Made by a program: the position numbers and the translations under genes. DNA of 64,000 bases, taken from the NCBI RefSeq assembly GCF_019880635.1, contig NZ_JAINVX010000001.1, forward strand, positions 1,220,001 to 1,284,000. The letters run 5' to 3'. How positions within the stretch are numbered: position 1 is the first letter of the stretch; every line of letters starts with the position of its first letter. Below are positions 28,128-39,436 of this stretch, piece by piece. A model generated the notes under the pieces. The model made no database searches and was not told the DNA's origin. It saw only the letters and a list, made by a program, of their open reading frames with translations. Source of the stretch: Hanstruepera marina. Lineage in GTDB: Bacteria; Bacteroidota; Bacteroidia; Flavobacteriales; Flavobacteriaceae.

Positions 28128-28991
28128 CTATGCTAATGTAACTAATAGAATTGAAAGAATAGCAACTCCAACACCAAGCCAGTTTTTTGTCGATAGTTTT
28201 TCTTTAAATAAGATTAAACCTATTAAGCCGGATAGCATTACAATGGCCACATTGTTAACAGTGAAAATAGTTGAGCTTTCTAATGATTCGTGATCTAATG
28301 CTTTTAATAAATAATAGATAGAAGCATAATTTACAAAGCCTAAAACAAAGCCACCTATAAAACTTAATTTGTTGAATTTTAAGTGCCCTTTAAGTTTTTT
28401 AACAATCAAAACAAATAATCCGGTAATGGCCGCGAAGCCAAAAATAGTTGCTGAAAATAAAGGGATGCCATTAACTTCAATAAAATAGGTTTCAATGTAT
28501 TTAATTGAAGTATCGATAATTCCAGAACCTAAAAACAACAAAAACGGTAAAAGTAGTTTGTTTTTCAAGCGAACATTGGATTTAGGTTTGATCGAAACCA
28601 AAACCACTGCAGCCAAGGCTAAAATAATGCCCAATAGTTTTTGTAGACTAGTGCTTTCTCCATAAATATATATTCCAAAAATTACGGGAATAACAACACT
28701 CATTTTCGTAGCTACAGAAGCGACCGATAATCCGTTACGTTGCGAGACAATGGCCATAATGTTGAAAATAAAAATAAATAACATGCCCAATCCAAAGGCT
28801 CCAAAAAACCAATCGGATTCTAATGTTTCAGATATATTAAAAGGTTTGGAGCTTAAAGTTAAACCTAAAATAGATGCCGTAACATAATTTACAACTATAG
28901 CTTGAAGTGTGTTAATTCGGTATTTATCAAATAATTTGAATAATACAAAAATAGCAGTAGACGATAATATGCTAAATAGTAGATAAATCAA
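28128..28991 (-). CDS. EamA-family (DMT) transporter
   Basis: A 287-residue inner-membrane protein with about ten hydrophobic spans and the internal two-fold repeat of the drug/metabolite transporter family: a first half ending near residue 130 (SLQKLLGIILALAAVVLVSI) and a second ending LSTKNWLGVGVAILSILLVTLA. Substrate unknown. It overlaps the HAD gene start region by 4 bases (ATGA) and is 1 base from YigZ. Confidence 0.88.
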   Translation of the reverse strand: MIYLLFSILSSTAIFVLFKLFDKYRINTLQAIVVNYVTASILGLTLSSKPFNISETLESDWFFGAFGLGMLFIFIFNIMAIVSQRNGLSVASVATKMSVVIPVIFGIYIYGESTSLQKLLGIILALAAVVLVSIKPKSNVRLKNKLLLPFLLFLGSGIIDTSIKYIETYFIEVNGIPLFSATIFGFAAITGLFVLIVKKLKGHLKFNKLSFIGGFVLGFVNYASIYYLLKALDHESLESSTIFTVNNVAIVMLSGLIGLILFKEKLSTKNWLGVGVAILSILLVTLA

Positions 28992-29605
28992 AATAGTTCT
29001 TTTTTTATTGAGAATAAATCCGTGATATCTTCTGAGGTTTCGTCAATATTCCAGGTTTGAAAACCCATTTTATCAGCTGTATCAGTATTGTCCTTGGTGT
29101 CATCAATAAACAAGCATTCACTAGCTTTTAGTTGGTTTTCATGCAAAACAAATTGAAAAATATTTGAGTTGGGTTTTCTTAGTCCTATTTCATGGGATAG
29201 GTAAAATTTATCAAAACAACTTTTAAAGTCTTCGTAAAATATAACCTGCTCTTTAATCCAATCAATATGTAATTCATTGGTGTTGCTCAAAAGAATAAGT
29301 TGATATTGTTTGTCTTGAGCGAGATTTTGAATAAATTCCAAACGATGATTTGGGAAATCCCTTAAAATCTCATTCCATGCACTTAAAATAGTTCCCTTTG
29401 ATAATTTAGGAAAGCTATCCTGATAAAATTCTAAAAATTCTTCTGTGGAAATAAGTCCTTGTTCGTAAAGACTGTTAATGGCTATTATTTCTTGGGTAAA
29501 AGCATCAAGTTCAAATAAGTTTAGGGCATGTTGCATCGCGCCTTGCTTATCCAAATTAATAAAGACGTCACCAAAATCGAAAATCAAAGTTTTTATTTCA
29601 CTCAT
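28988..29605 (-). CDS. HAD-family hydrolase (YihX-like)
   Basis: A 205-residue phosphatase of HAD subfamily IA. Motif I is LIFDFGDVFINLD (nucleophile Asp10), motif II LILLSNTNELH (about 103-113), Lys in GLRKPNSNIF (about 141-150) and motif IV CLFIDDTKDN (about 164-173). This pattern is like YihX (sugar phosphate phosphatase). In this operon with ribD it might serve as the missing riboflavin-precursor phosphatase, which is inference. Confidence 0.9.
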   Translation of the reverse strand: MSEIKTLIFDFGDVFINLDKQGAMQHALNLFELDAFTQEIIAINSLYEQGLISTEEFLEFYQDSFPKLSKGTILSAWNEILRDFPNHRLEFIQNLAQDKQYQLILLSNTNELHIDWIKEQVIFYEDFKSCFDKFYLSHEIGLRKPNSNIFQFVLHENQLKASECLFIDDTKDNTDTADKMGFQTWNIDETSEDITDLFSIKKELF

Positions 29606-29616
29606 TAGTATTGAAA

Positions 29617-30627
29617 TCAGCTTTTGGTGTTAAAATAGGTTTTTAAAGTATCGTCTAAAATTTTATGCTCTGTATCAGGTGTTGTGCTTAAAACAGGTGC
29701 TTTAATTCCCGATTTAAACATGTTTTGGCCTCTAAACACACGTGCTTCATCCCAGATGTTTTCGTCAATAAATGTTTGTAGTGTTTTACTGCCACCTTCA
29801 ATTATTACAGATTGTATATCTTCATTATGTAAATATTCACAGATGTTTTTGGCTAAATGCTTATCAAAATCAACCTCTTTTTCAGATAAACAGATGGTCA
29901 TAGCATCATCATTAAAAACCGCTAATTTCTTTGGTAGCTTATTGTTTCTATCTAAAACAATGCGAATAGGATTTTTGCCAGTCCAGCTTCTTACGGTTAA
30001 GCTTGGATTGTCCTCCATAACCGTATTTGTTCCAACTAAAATGGCTTGTTCTTCAGCTCGCCATTTATGAACCAATTGTCTTGAATAGGAATTGGTGATC
30101 CAAACTGGCCTTTGTTCAGATTTGGTTTTGGGAGCTATAAAACCATCAGAAGTTTCCGCCCATTTCAAAATTACGTATGGTCTCTTTTTATTATGAAAAG
30201 TAAAAAACCGTTTGTGATGTTCTTTACAGGCATCCTCCAATATGCCAACAATAACATTACAGCCAGCAGCTTCTAGCTTTTTAATGCCTTCGCCAGCTAC
30301 TTTACTGTGCGTATCTATGGTTCCAATAACAACGTTGGGGATTTTTTTTTTGATTATAAGATCGCTACATGGAGGTGTTTTACCATAGTGGCTGCATGGT
30401 TCCAAAGTAACGTATAGTGTTGCCTTTTCTAAAAGGGTTTTGTTGCTAACAGATTGAATGGCATTGACCTCGGCATGAGATCCGCCATAGGAACTTGTGA
30501 ATCCTTCACCAATAATCTTATTTTCATGAACAATAACACAGCCAACCATAGGATTTGGGGCTGTTGTTCCCAATCCATTTTTGGCAATTTCAATACAGCG
30601 TTTTATATATTTTTCATGTATCTTCAT
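29617..30627 (-). CDS. ribD: Bifunctional riboflavin biosynthesis protein RibD
   Basis: RibD removes the amino group from the pyrimidine intermediate and then reduces its ribose, both early steps of riboflavin synthesis. The 336-residue protein has the deaminase half with GGSHAEVNAIQ and the zinc site PCSHYGKTPPC (about 72-82), then the reductase half (VILKWAETSDGF; RIVLDRNNKLP; IIEGGSKTLQTF). I chose the ATG at 30627 (MKIHEKYIKR), the usual N-terminus of the family; an ATG at 30645 adds 6 residues and leaves only 17 bases to the divergent GNAT gene. First of a four-gene operon with an 11-base gap to the HAD gene. Confidence 0.95.
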   Translation of the reverse strand: MKIHEKYIKRCIEIAKNGLGTTAPNPMVGCVIVHENKIIGEGFTSSYGGSHAEVNAIQSVSNKTLLEKATLYVTLEPCSHYGKTPPCSDLIIKKKIPNVVIGTIDTHSKVAGEGIKKLEAAGCNVIVGILEDACKEHHKRFFTFHNKKRPYVILKWAETSDGFIAPKTKSEQRPVWITNSYSRQLVHKWRAEEQAILVGTNTVMEDNPSLTVRSWTGKNPIRIVLDRNNKLPKKLAVFNDDAMTICLSEKEVDFDKHLAKNICEYLHNEDIQSVIIEGGSKTLQTFIDENIWDEARVFRGQNMFKSGIKAPVLSTTPDTEHKILDDTLKTYFNTKS

Positions 30628-30662
30628 CCCGAATTTTGAAGCCATAAAAATAGTATAATAAA

Positions 30663-31157
30663 GTGAGCAATAATAATATTGTCATTAGAGAAATAAGGAA
30701 AGCAGATGATGGGCAAATTGCTGAAGTTATCCGTAAAGTCCTTATAGAATTTGGTGTGCCGAAAGTTGGTACGGCTTATGCTGACGAATCGTTGGATAAA
30801 ATGACCGAAACTTATAGTGGTGATAAAGCCGTTTATTTCGTAATTGATGACGATGGAAAGATAATTGGAGGTGCTGGTATTTCGCAGTTGGACAATTTTG
30901 AAGGTAATGTATGCGAACTGCAAAAAATGTATTTTTTACCAGAGGCGCGAGGTGTTGGTTTAGGAACCCAAATGATGGATGTCTGTTTAGCGAAAGCCAG
31001 GGAATTTGGATTTGAAAAATGTTATCTAGAAACCATGCCTTATATGGAAGATGCCAGAAAGCTTTATAAAAAAGTTGGCTTCAAGATGCTGGAGAAACCT
31101 TTGGGTGATACGGGTCACTATTCCTGTAATGTTTGGATGATAAAGAACTTTGAATAA
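30663..31157 (+). CDS. GNAT-family N-acetyltransferase
   Basis: A 164-residue acetyltransferase with a GTG start. The acetyl-CoA motif is LPEARGVGLGTQMMDVCLAKA (about 96-116, RGVGLG for the Q/RxxGxG/A site), followed by GFEKCYLETMPYMEDARKLYKKVGFKM (about 120-146). Substrate unknown. Head to head with ribD, and 9 bases before prmC. Confidence 0.9.
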   Translation: MSNNNIVIREIRKADDGQIAEVIRKVLIEFGVPKVGTAYADESLDKMTETYSGDKAVYFVIDDDGKIIGGAGISQLDNFEGNVCELQKMYFLPEARGVGLGTQMMDVCLAKAREFGFEKCYLETMPYMEDARKLYKKVGFKMLEKPLGDTGHYSCNVWMIKNFE

Positions 31158-31166
31158 TTTCAAAAT

Positions 31167-34032
<2,866 letters not shown>

Positions 34033-34099
34033 AAATAATATAAATAACGGTATTTATCGTTAAAGTGTATAATTTTATCGATTAATTGTAATTTTTATA

Positions 34100-34107
34100 T
34101 ATATTTG
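34100..34107 (+). promoter_or_regulatory. Probable promoter of the first YhhN-like gene, -7 element
   Basis: TATATTTG matches TAnnTTTG, 24 bases before the ATG at 34132. A -33 TTG is not clear. Confidence 0.55.
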
Positions 34108-34131
34108 TTTAAGTTATCAAGGGATTGATCT

Positions 34132-34869
34132 ATGGGAAAATCAAATATATTAATTGGTTGTATAGTAATGCTGTTTATTGCATTTGCTGTATTTGAGTTC
34201 AATCAATTGTATACTTGTTCAGAGCTTTCAAAAGCTTTGATAGTTCCTGTTTTTACATTGCTCTACTTTATAAGTGTTCCTAGGAAATCACCTTTCTTTA
34301 CATGGTTTTTAGTATTATTTTCAATTTCTGAATTATTGGCATTCAGTGAGTTGTGCTTTGATTTTGATTCCATGACCGATGCTGAACTTTTAAGGTTTGA
34401 TGATACGTATTACTTGGTTGGTAATACATTGTACATTATTGCCTATGCTTTGTTGGTTTATGATGTTAGTAGAACACTTGATTTTAAAAAGATTTTTAAG
34501 AATTTTGGTATTCATTTGCTTGTGCTCACTATTTTGAACATTTATATAGTATACGTATTGTTAACTATTGTAAATCCGTATGTTTCAGGTTCATTTTTGT
34601 TTGTCATTGAGCTAGTTTACAACATAGTTATGTTGATATTGCTAACATTGTCTTTGGTTGGGTATTTTTATAATGATAACAAAAAGTCGTTATTATTATT
34701 CTTTGGGTCGATTTGTATCGTCTTTTCTGAAGTTATCCAAGTAGCTTATTTTTATATTTCAGATAAAGATTTATTAAATATATCACAAACATTGCTTTTT
34801 GTGTTAGCCTTTTGTTTCTTCTATTTTCAATCTAAAATCCAGAATAAGAAAGTTCAGTTTTTTGGATGA
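34132..34869 (+). CDS. YhhN-like seven-to-eight-span membrane protein (first copy)
   Basis: A 245-residue protein with about eight hydrophobic segments. LSKALIVPVFTLLYFISVP (about 34-52) and the LVLFSISELLAF region (about 62-73) resemble the KPLLMPLL and FSLxGDxxL motifs of the YhhN family, some of which are lysoplasmalogenases, but the Asp of the second motif is replaced here. It resembles the protein at 35425-36174 in layout and so is probably a diverged paralogue. Enzyme activity is doubtful. The 3' end is 1 base from the convergent DoxX gene. Confidence 0.6.
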   Translation: MGKSNILIGCIVMLFIAFAVFEFNQLYTCSELSKALIVPVFTLLYFISVPRKSPFFTWFLVLFSISELLAFSELCFDFDSMTDAELLRFDDTYYLVGNTLYIIAYALLVYDVSRTLDFKKIFKNFGIHLLVLTILNIYIVYVLLTIVNPYVSGSFLFVIELVYNIVMLILLTLSLVGYFYNDNKKSLLLFFGSICIVFSEVIQVAYFYISDKDLLNISQTLLFVLAFCFFYFQSKIQNKKVQFFG

Positions 34870-34870
34870 T

Positions 34871-35269
34871 TTATACTTGTTTAGAATCCCCTATAAATGG
34901 TATAGTATTCTTATATTTATAAAGTGTAATTGACGCTAATGCCAATGTAATTAACGCAGTAATAAATAATGTACCGCCGTCATTGTTTACTTCAATCCCA
35001 ATTTTAGTTAAATGCATAAAAATAGCTCCAAGCATTAATCCTATAGTAAGGCTTGATCCGAACCAAACGGTTTTAGGTATTAATAATAAAATACCAGCAA
35101 AAAGTTCTATTACACCAATACCTATTCTGCCGTAAGGTTCTAATCCAGCTTGAGTAAATATATATACACTATCTGGATGTGCGCTAAACTTGAATCGTAA
35201 TGTTTGAATTAATATAACTGCAATTACAATTCGTATAAATAATAAGATCCGTTTTTTCAAGGTTGTCAT
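34871..35269 (-). CDS. DoxX/MauE-like small membrane protein
   Basis: A 132-residue protein with four hydrophobic segments (about 9-25, 46-65, 72-92, 98-120). LRFKFSAHPDSVYIFTQAGLEPYGRIGIGVIELFAGILLLIP (about 24-65) is in the style of DoxX family proteins, with the G-x-G-hydrophobic-E pattern. Function in Bacteroidota is unknown. It sits between two YhhN-like genes on the opposite strand. Confidence 0.75.
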   Translation of the reverse strand: MTTLKKRILLFIRIVIAVILIQTLRFKFSAHPDSVYIFTQAGLEPYGRIGIGVIELFAGILLLIPKTVWFGSSLTIGLMLGAIFMHLTKIGIEVNNDGGTLFITALITLALASITLYKYKNTIPFIGDSKQV

Positions 35270-35391
35270 ACTTTTAATGTTAAATTATGGTCTTGGTCTT
35301 CTTTTTATAGTATTACCGACGAACAGCTTAAAAATTTAACATTAAAATCGATGAAGTGCACTAAAACAACGCTGTACGTCATAATTTTTCT

Positions 35392-35399
35392 TATATTTG
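35392..35399 (+). promoter_or_regulatory. Probable promoter of the second YhhN-like gene, -7 element
   Basis: TATATTTG matches TAnnTTTG, 25 bases before the TTG start at 35425. Confidence 0.55.
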
Positions 35400-35424
35400 T
35401 AATAACCTACTTATACTTACTAAC

Positions 35425-36174
35425 TTGAAAAACTGGCTCCAAATAGGCTATAACAAAATATTTCTATGTGTTTTGTTAATCTTAATTGCTTTTAATGTAA
35501 TTGCTACCTTAAGCGAAAATGAAGCATTATTGCAATTGTCAAAACCGTTATTTATTCCCGTTTTTGTAATGTATTACTACGTAAAGAATAAATACATTAG
35601 CGCTGTTTTTATTTTATGTCTTGTTTTTTCTTTTTTAGGTGATTTCTCTTCAGTGTTTTTCTCGGATGAGCAATTGCTTCAAATATCAAGTTTATTTTAC
35701 TGTATAAGCTACCTCTGTTTGGTATATGCTGCTTTATCAAATATTAAGAGTTTAAATTTTGATGCTATAGTTGGAGGATATTTAATAGTTGTGTTTGCCA
35801 TAAACACATATTTAATGTATGAACTATTTGCTGTATTAAAATTGCAAATACCTAACGGAATGGAAGTTGCTTTGTTTGGTGTAAAGAGTATGGCATTAAT
35901 AGTATTGTGTTTTGTGGCTTTTATAGGGTATTTGAATTCAGACACGAAACCTTCTATTTTGTTTTTGGCAATGGCATTGTGCTTCGCGTTTTCTGATGTA
36001 CTTTACTACATAAGTAATTATTACATATACAATTGGAGTTTTGTTATGCTAGACCGAATTTTGCATATTTTTGGTTTATTCTTTTTATTCAATTATATAA
36101 TTGAACTAAATAGAAAACGAAAAAAGAGTCTCGTGGAATTGCGCGTTTCTAGCTCAGATAATGCTTTAGCTTAA
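35425..36174 (+). CDS. YhhN-like membrane protein (second copy)
   Basis: A 249-residue protein with about eight hydrophobic spans. LSKPLFIPVFVMYYYV (about 37-52) and VFSFLGDFSSVFF (about 74-86), with the Asp kept, match the YhhN family (lysoplasmalogenase in some members, which cleaves the vinyl ether of lysoplasmalogens). The basic end (RKRKKSLVEL) should be cytoplasmic. The start is TTG at 35425, since no ATG suits. The 3' end overlaps the convergent metallophosphatase gene by 4 bases. Confidence 0.68.
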   Translation: MKNWLQIGYNKIFLCVLLILIAFNVIATLSENEALLQLSKPLFIPVFVMYYYVKNKYISAVFILCLVFSFLGDFSSVFFSDEQLLQISSLFYCISYLCLVYAALSNIKSLNFDAIVGGYLIVVFAINTYLMYELFAVLKLQIPNGMEVALFGVKSMALIVLCFVAFIGYLNSDTKPSILFLAMALCFAFSDVLYYISNYYIYNWSFVMLDRILHIFGLFFLFNYIIELNRKRKKSLVELRVSSSDNALA

Positions 36175-37085
36175 ACAATAATGGAAGTGCCATTAGCGGT
36201 TTTATTTTTGTCCTTGTCTAAATAAAAGTCAATTTTACCCAAATTAATTCCGTAACAACCAACTTGGTTTACAAGCATGTTATTGCCAATTTTATTTTTT
36301 ACTACTGTAGGCTTCGGTAAAAATGTATGGGTATGGCCGCCAATAATTAGGTCTATATTTGTCGAATTTTCAGCCAGTTTTAAATCGCCAATTTTTTCAG
36401 AATTGCTATAGTTATAGCCAAGATGTGATAAACAAATAATTAAATCGCATCCTTCGTCTTCTTTTAAAATCCTGGACATGTCTTGAGAGATTTCAATAGG
36501 ATTTAAGTATTCGGTTTCTTTATATAGGTTCTTTAAAACCAATCCTTCTAATCGAATTCCAATACCAAAAACTCCAATTTTAATACCGTCTTTTATAAAA
36601 ACCTTGAAGGGTTTAACACTGCCATCAAGAATCGTATTCGAAAAATCGTAGTTTGCTGATAGGAACTGGAATTCAGCATGTGGTAACTGTGCAAACAAAC
36701 CATCAATTCCGTTGTCAAAATCATGATTTCCAATAGTGGCAGCATCATATTTGAGCTTACTCATTAGCTTAAATTCCAATTCGCCACCATAATAGTTAAA
36801 ATATGGCGTACCTTGAAAAATATCACCGGCATCCAATAATAATGTGTTTGGGTTGTCTTGTCTGATACTGTCTATTAAGCTAGCACGTCTTGCCACACCA
36901 CCTTGGTTGGGGTTTTTACCATCTTCAGGGCCAAAAGGGTCTATATGACTATGTACGTCATTAGTATGTAGAATTGTTATTTTTTTTGGTTGAGCACTGG
37001 AGGTCATTGATGAAAGACCTAAACCGCCTAAAGTGATAAATGCTGAAGTAGCTGCAGTTTGTTGTATAAAGTCGCGACGTTTCAT
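36171..37085 (-). CDS. 5'-nucleotidase-like metallophosphatase, catalytic half
   Basis: A 304-residue protein holding only the metal-binding half of a UshA-type nucleotidase. The N-terminus KRRDFIQQTAATSAFITLGGLG has the twin arginines of a Tat signal. Metal ligands are in HTNDVHSH (about 40-47), LLLDAGDIFQGTP (about 83-95), IGNHDFDNG (about 117-125) and GGHTHTFLP (about 248-256). The C-terminal substrate-binding half is encoded by the next upstream gene, overlapping by 4 bases. Confidence 0.92.
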   Translation of the reverse strand: MKRRDFIQQTAATSAFITLGGLGLSSMTSSAQPKKITILHTNDVHSHIDPFGPEDGKNPNQGGVARRASLIDSIRQDNPNTLLLDAGDIFQGTPYFNYYGGELEFKLMSKLKYDAATIGNHDFDNGIDGLFAQLPHAEFQFLSANYDFSNTILDGSVKPFKVFIKDGIKIGVFGIGIRLEGLVLKNLYKETEYLNPIEISQDMSRILKEDEGCDLIICLSHLGYNYSNSEKIGDLKLAENSTNIDLIIGGHTHTFLPKPTVVKNKIGNNMLVNQVGCYGINLGKIDFYLDKDKNKTANGTSIIV

Positions 37086-37849
37086 GGTTGAGGTGTAATT
37101 TGAATGAATCGGTTGTCAATTACTGGTCTAATTGTATCGGTTTTAATAAAGTAATCCAACAGGGCATTACGAATTTTATAGTTTAAAATTTCTAGGCTTT
37201 CATTGGGTTGGAAAAAGGTCATGTGGTCGCCACCATTGTACAAATAATCATTAGTTGCTACATAATAAATTTTGTTGGGATCAATAGGTTCACCTTTAAT
37301 AGTTGCTTCAACTACACTGAATTCGTCGTCTACAGTTAATCTTAATCCGGAAATAGGGTGCGCACGTTTAGCATGAGTCAAGTAACTAATAAGTTCGTTA
37401 ATGCTTTCTCCCTTTAAGCCTACTACAACAATGCTATTCTCAAAAGGCATAATTTCATAAGCCGTTCTAATTGTTATATTGCCTTTTGATATTATGGATC
37501 TAATACCTCCGTGGTTTACCATTACCATATCAATCTCATTGCCTGTTCGAGATTTAAAAACGGGGTTGGATTGTTCGTAAATTACATCGGCAAATAAATT
37601 TCCTATTGCGGTGTTGAGTTCACCATCTTTTTTGGAATAGGTATCAATAGAATAGGATAAAACGCTATCCAATTCGGCATTAACATGCTCGCGATAGGGC
37701 TTGATAAATTCATCAATTTCTTTCTTTGTGTCTAACTTATCATTTATGTTTAGTTGTTTGCCTTCAATCTTTTTTACATGCCAAGAGTCATTCTTGCAGC
37801 TTGAAAAAACCATTGCGAAAAGAAGAATTAACACGTATTGAAATCTCAT
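37082..37849 (-). CDS. 5'-nucleotidase C-terminal-domain lipoprotein
   Basis: A 255-residue lipoprotein: signal peptide with lipobox MVFSSC (Cys18), then a UshA-type C-terminal domain (NLFADVIYEQSN about 86; MVNHGGIRSIISKGNITIRTAYEIMPFEN about 111-139; YYVATNDYLYNGGDHMTFF about 194-212). NHGGIR and the NGGD stretch line the nucleotide pocket in the family. Translationally coupled to the metallophosphatase gene (ATGA overlap), so the two should form one enzyme in the envelope that salvages nucleotides. Confidence 0.9.
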   Translation of the reverse strand: MRFQYVLILLFAMVFSSCKNDSWHVKKIEGKQLNINDKLDTKKEIDEFIKPYREHVNAELDSVLSYSIDTYSKKDGELNTAIGNLFADVIYEQSNPVFKSRTGNEIDMVMVNHGGIRSIISKGNITIRTAYEIMPFENSIVVVGLKGESINELISYLTHAKRAHPISGLRLTVDDEFSVVEATIKGEPIDPNKIYYVATNDYLYNGGDHMTFFQPNESLEILNYKIRNALLDYFIKTDTIRPVIDNRFIQITPQP

Positions 37850-37892
37850 ATAATGACTATTAAATTTAATGCTCTTATCAAGGTACTTTTAT

Positions 37893-37900
37893 TACCTTTG
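37893..37900 (+). promoter_or_regulatory. Probable promoter of DUF6913-dapA, -7 element
   Basis: TACCTTTG matches TAnnTTTG, 19 bases before the ATG at 37920. Confidence 0.6.
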
Positions 37901-37919
37901 TCTAAAGTATAAATATAGT

Positions 37920-38438
37920 ATGATTTTAAAGGGATTTAAAGAAAAATCTATTAAAAAAAAATTTAATACGATTTTAAAAACGCAAAGCGTTACTGATAAA
38001 GATCATACGGTTAAGAATGTGGGTGTAATTTTCAACATTGAAGAGGTTAATGATTTTGAAATGTTTAAATCACTTGCAGATAGCTTGAAACTTTTACCTA
38101 ATGCTATTCAAGTTATAGCTTATGCAAATGATGAAAAGGATGCTGCTTTTTCTTGGAATACATGTTTTCATAGTAAGGATTTTGGTTGGCATGGAAAAAT
38201 AAACAGTGTTGAATTGGAGACATTTTTAAATACCGAATTTGATTTGTTGATTAGTTATTACTGTGAAGATATATTAAGGTTAAAATTGCTAACCGCCTAT
38301 TCTAAAGCTAAATTTAAGGCTAGCATTTTTCAGTTAGATAAGCGTTTGAACGATTTAATTATCGAAACAAAAGTTAATGAATTTGGTGCTTTTAAAAGTG
38401 AATTGGTTAAGTATTTAAAAGTTTTTAATAAAATATAA
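37920..38438 (+). CDS. DUF6913-type protein
   Basis: A 172-residue soluble basic protein (MILKGFKEKSIKKKF at the start). It matches, from memory, the DUF6913 proteins found before dapA in Flavobacteriia; no function is known. Residues about 32-60 (VKNVGVIFNIEEVNDFEMFKSLADSLK) suggest an alpha/beta fold. I chose the ATG at 37920, not an in-frame TTG or ATG near 37869 that would lie upstream of the -7 element. It is 2 bases before dapA. Confidence 0.75.
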   Translation: MILKGFKEKSIKKKFNTILKTQSVTDKDHTVKNVGVIFNIEEVNDFEMFKSLADSLKLLPNAIQVIAYANDEKDAAFSWNTCFHSKDFGWHGKINSVELETFLNTEFDLLISYYCEDILRLKLLTAYSKAKFKASIFQLDKRLNDLIIETKVNEFGAFKSELVKYLKVFNKI

Positions 38439-38440
38439 TA

Positions 38441-39322
38441 ATGAATAATTTATTTACGGGAGTTGGAATTGCTATTGTTACCCCTTTTAAGAAAGATTTA
38501 AGTGTAGATTATGATGCACTAATTAATATTGTTAATTATAATATTGAAAATGGTACGGATTATATTGTTATTTCTGGTACTACCGGAGAAAGTGTAACAG
38601 TTACTTCTGAAGAAAAGGTTAAAATCATTAGTACTATAAAAGAAGTTAATAATAATCGAGTGCCTTTGGTTTTGGGTATAGGAGGAAATAATACGGCGCA
38701 GGTTATCAATGAAATTAATCAAACAGATTTTAATGGTATTTCTGCTATTCTATCTGTTTCGCCATACTATAGTAAACCTACACAGGAAGGAATAATAGCC
38801 CATTATAAAGCTATATCTGAAATCTCTCCAGTACCTATTATTATGTATAATGTTCCTGGTAGAACAGGGTCGAACATGTTGCCAAGTACAACGTTAAAAC
38901 TAGCAAGAGAATGCGATAATATTATAGCGGTTAAAGAAGCTGCTGGAAATATGGCGCAATATTTATGGTTGTTAAAAGATAAGCCAAGTGATTTTTTGGT
39001 TATTTCCGGGGATGATGATTTGGCACTACCGGTAACTTTAGCTGGTGGTTCGGGAGTTATTTCAGTAATTGCACAAGCATTTCCAATAAACTTCTCTCAA
39101 ATGATTCATTTCGGACTTGAGCGAAAAGCTGATGAAGCTTATAAGTTGCATTTTGAGTTGATGGAAATAATAAGTTTAATTTTTTCAGAAAACAATCCAG
39201 CTGGTATTAAAGCACTATTGAATGAGTTGGGATTATGTGACAATACAGTAAGGTTGCCACTTGTTGAAGCTTCAACAAATCTACAAGAGGAATTAGCCCA
39301 ATTTGTAAAGGCTTACAACTAA
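38441..39322 (+). CDS. dapA: 4-hydroxy-tetrahydrodipicolinate synthase
   Basis: DapA joins aspartate semialdehyde and pyruvate in the first step of the diaminopimelate/lysine pathway. The 293-residue TIM barrel shows GTTGES (about 46-51), Tyr136 in IMYNVPGRTG, and the Schiff-base Lys165 in AVKEAAGN. Arg141 follows the Tyr as in the family. It supplies the pathway in which dapF (18822-19598) works later. Confidence 0.97.
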   Translation: MNNLFTGVGIAIVTPFKKDLSVDYDALINIVNYNIENGTDYIVISGTTGESVTVTSEEKVKIISTIKEVNNNRVPLVLGIGGNNTAQVINEINQTDFNGISAILSVSPYYSKPTQEGIIAHYKAISEISPVPIIMYNVPGRTGSNMLPSTTLKLARECDNIIAVKEAAGNMAQYLWLLKDKPSDFLVISGDDDLALPVTLAGGSGVISVIAQAFPINFSQMIHFGLERKADEAYKLHFELMEIISLIFSENNPAGIKALLNELGLCDNTVRLPLVEASTNLQEELAQFVKAYN

Positions 39323-39411
39323 AAGTTAAATTATACTTAAACCTATTAAAAACCTGAATTCATCAGTTATTTTAGCAGAATAAAATATTTTTAAATTCCA
39401 TAATAATAACT

Positions 39412-39419
39412 TAATTTTG
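39412..39419 (+). promoter_or_regulatory. Probable promoter of the bamD operon, -7 element
   Basis: TAATTTTG matches TAnnTTTG, 17 bases before the bamD ATG at 39437. The -33 region is AT-rich with no TTG. Confidence 0.6.
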
Positions 39420-39436
39420 CATTCTGTTTTAAAACT

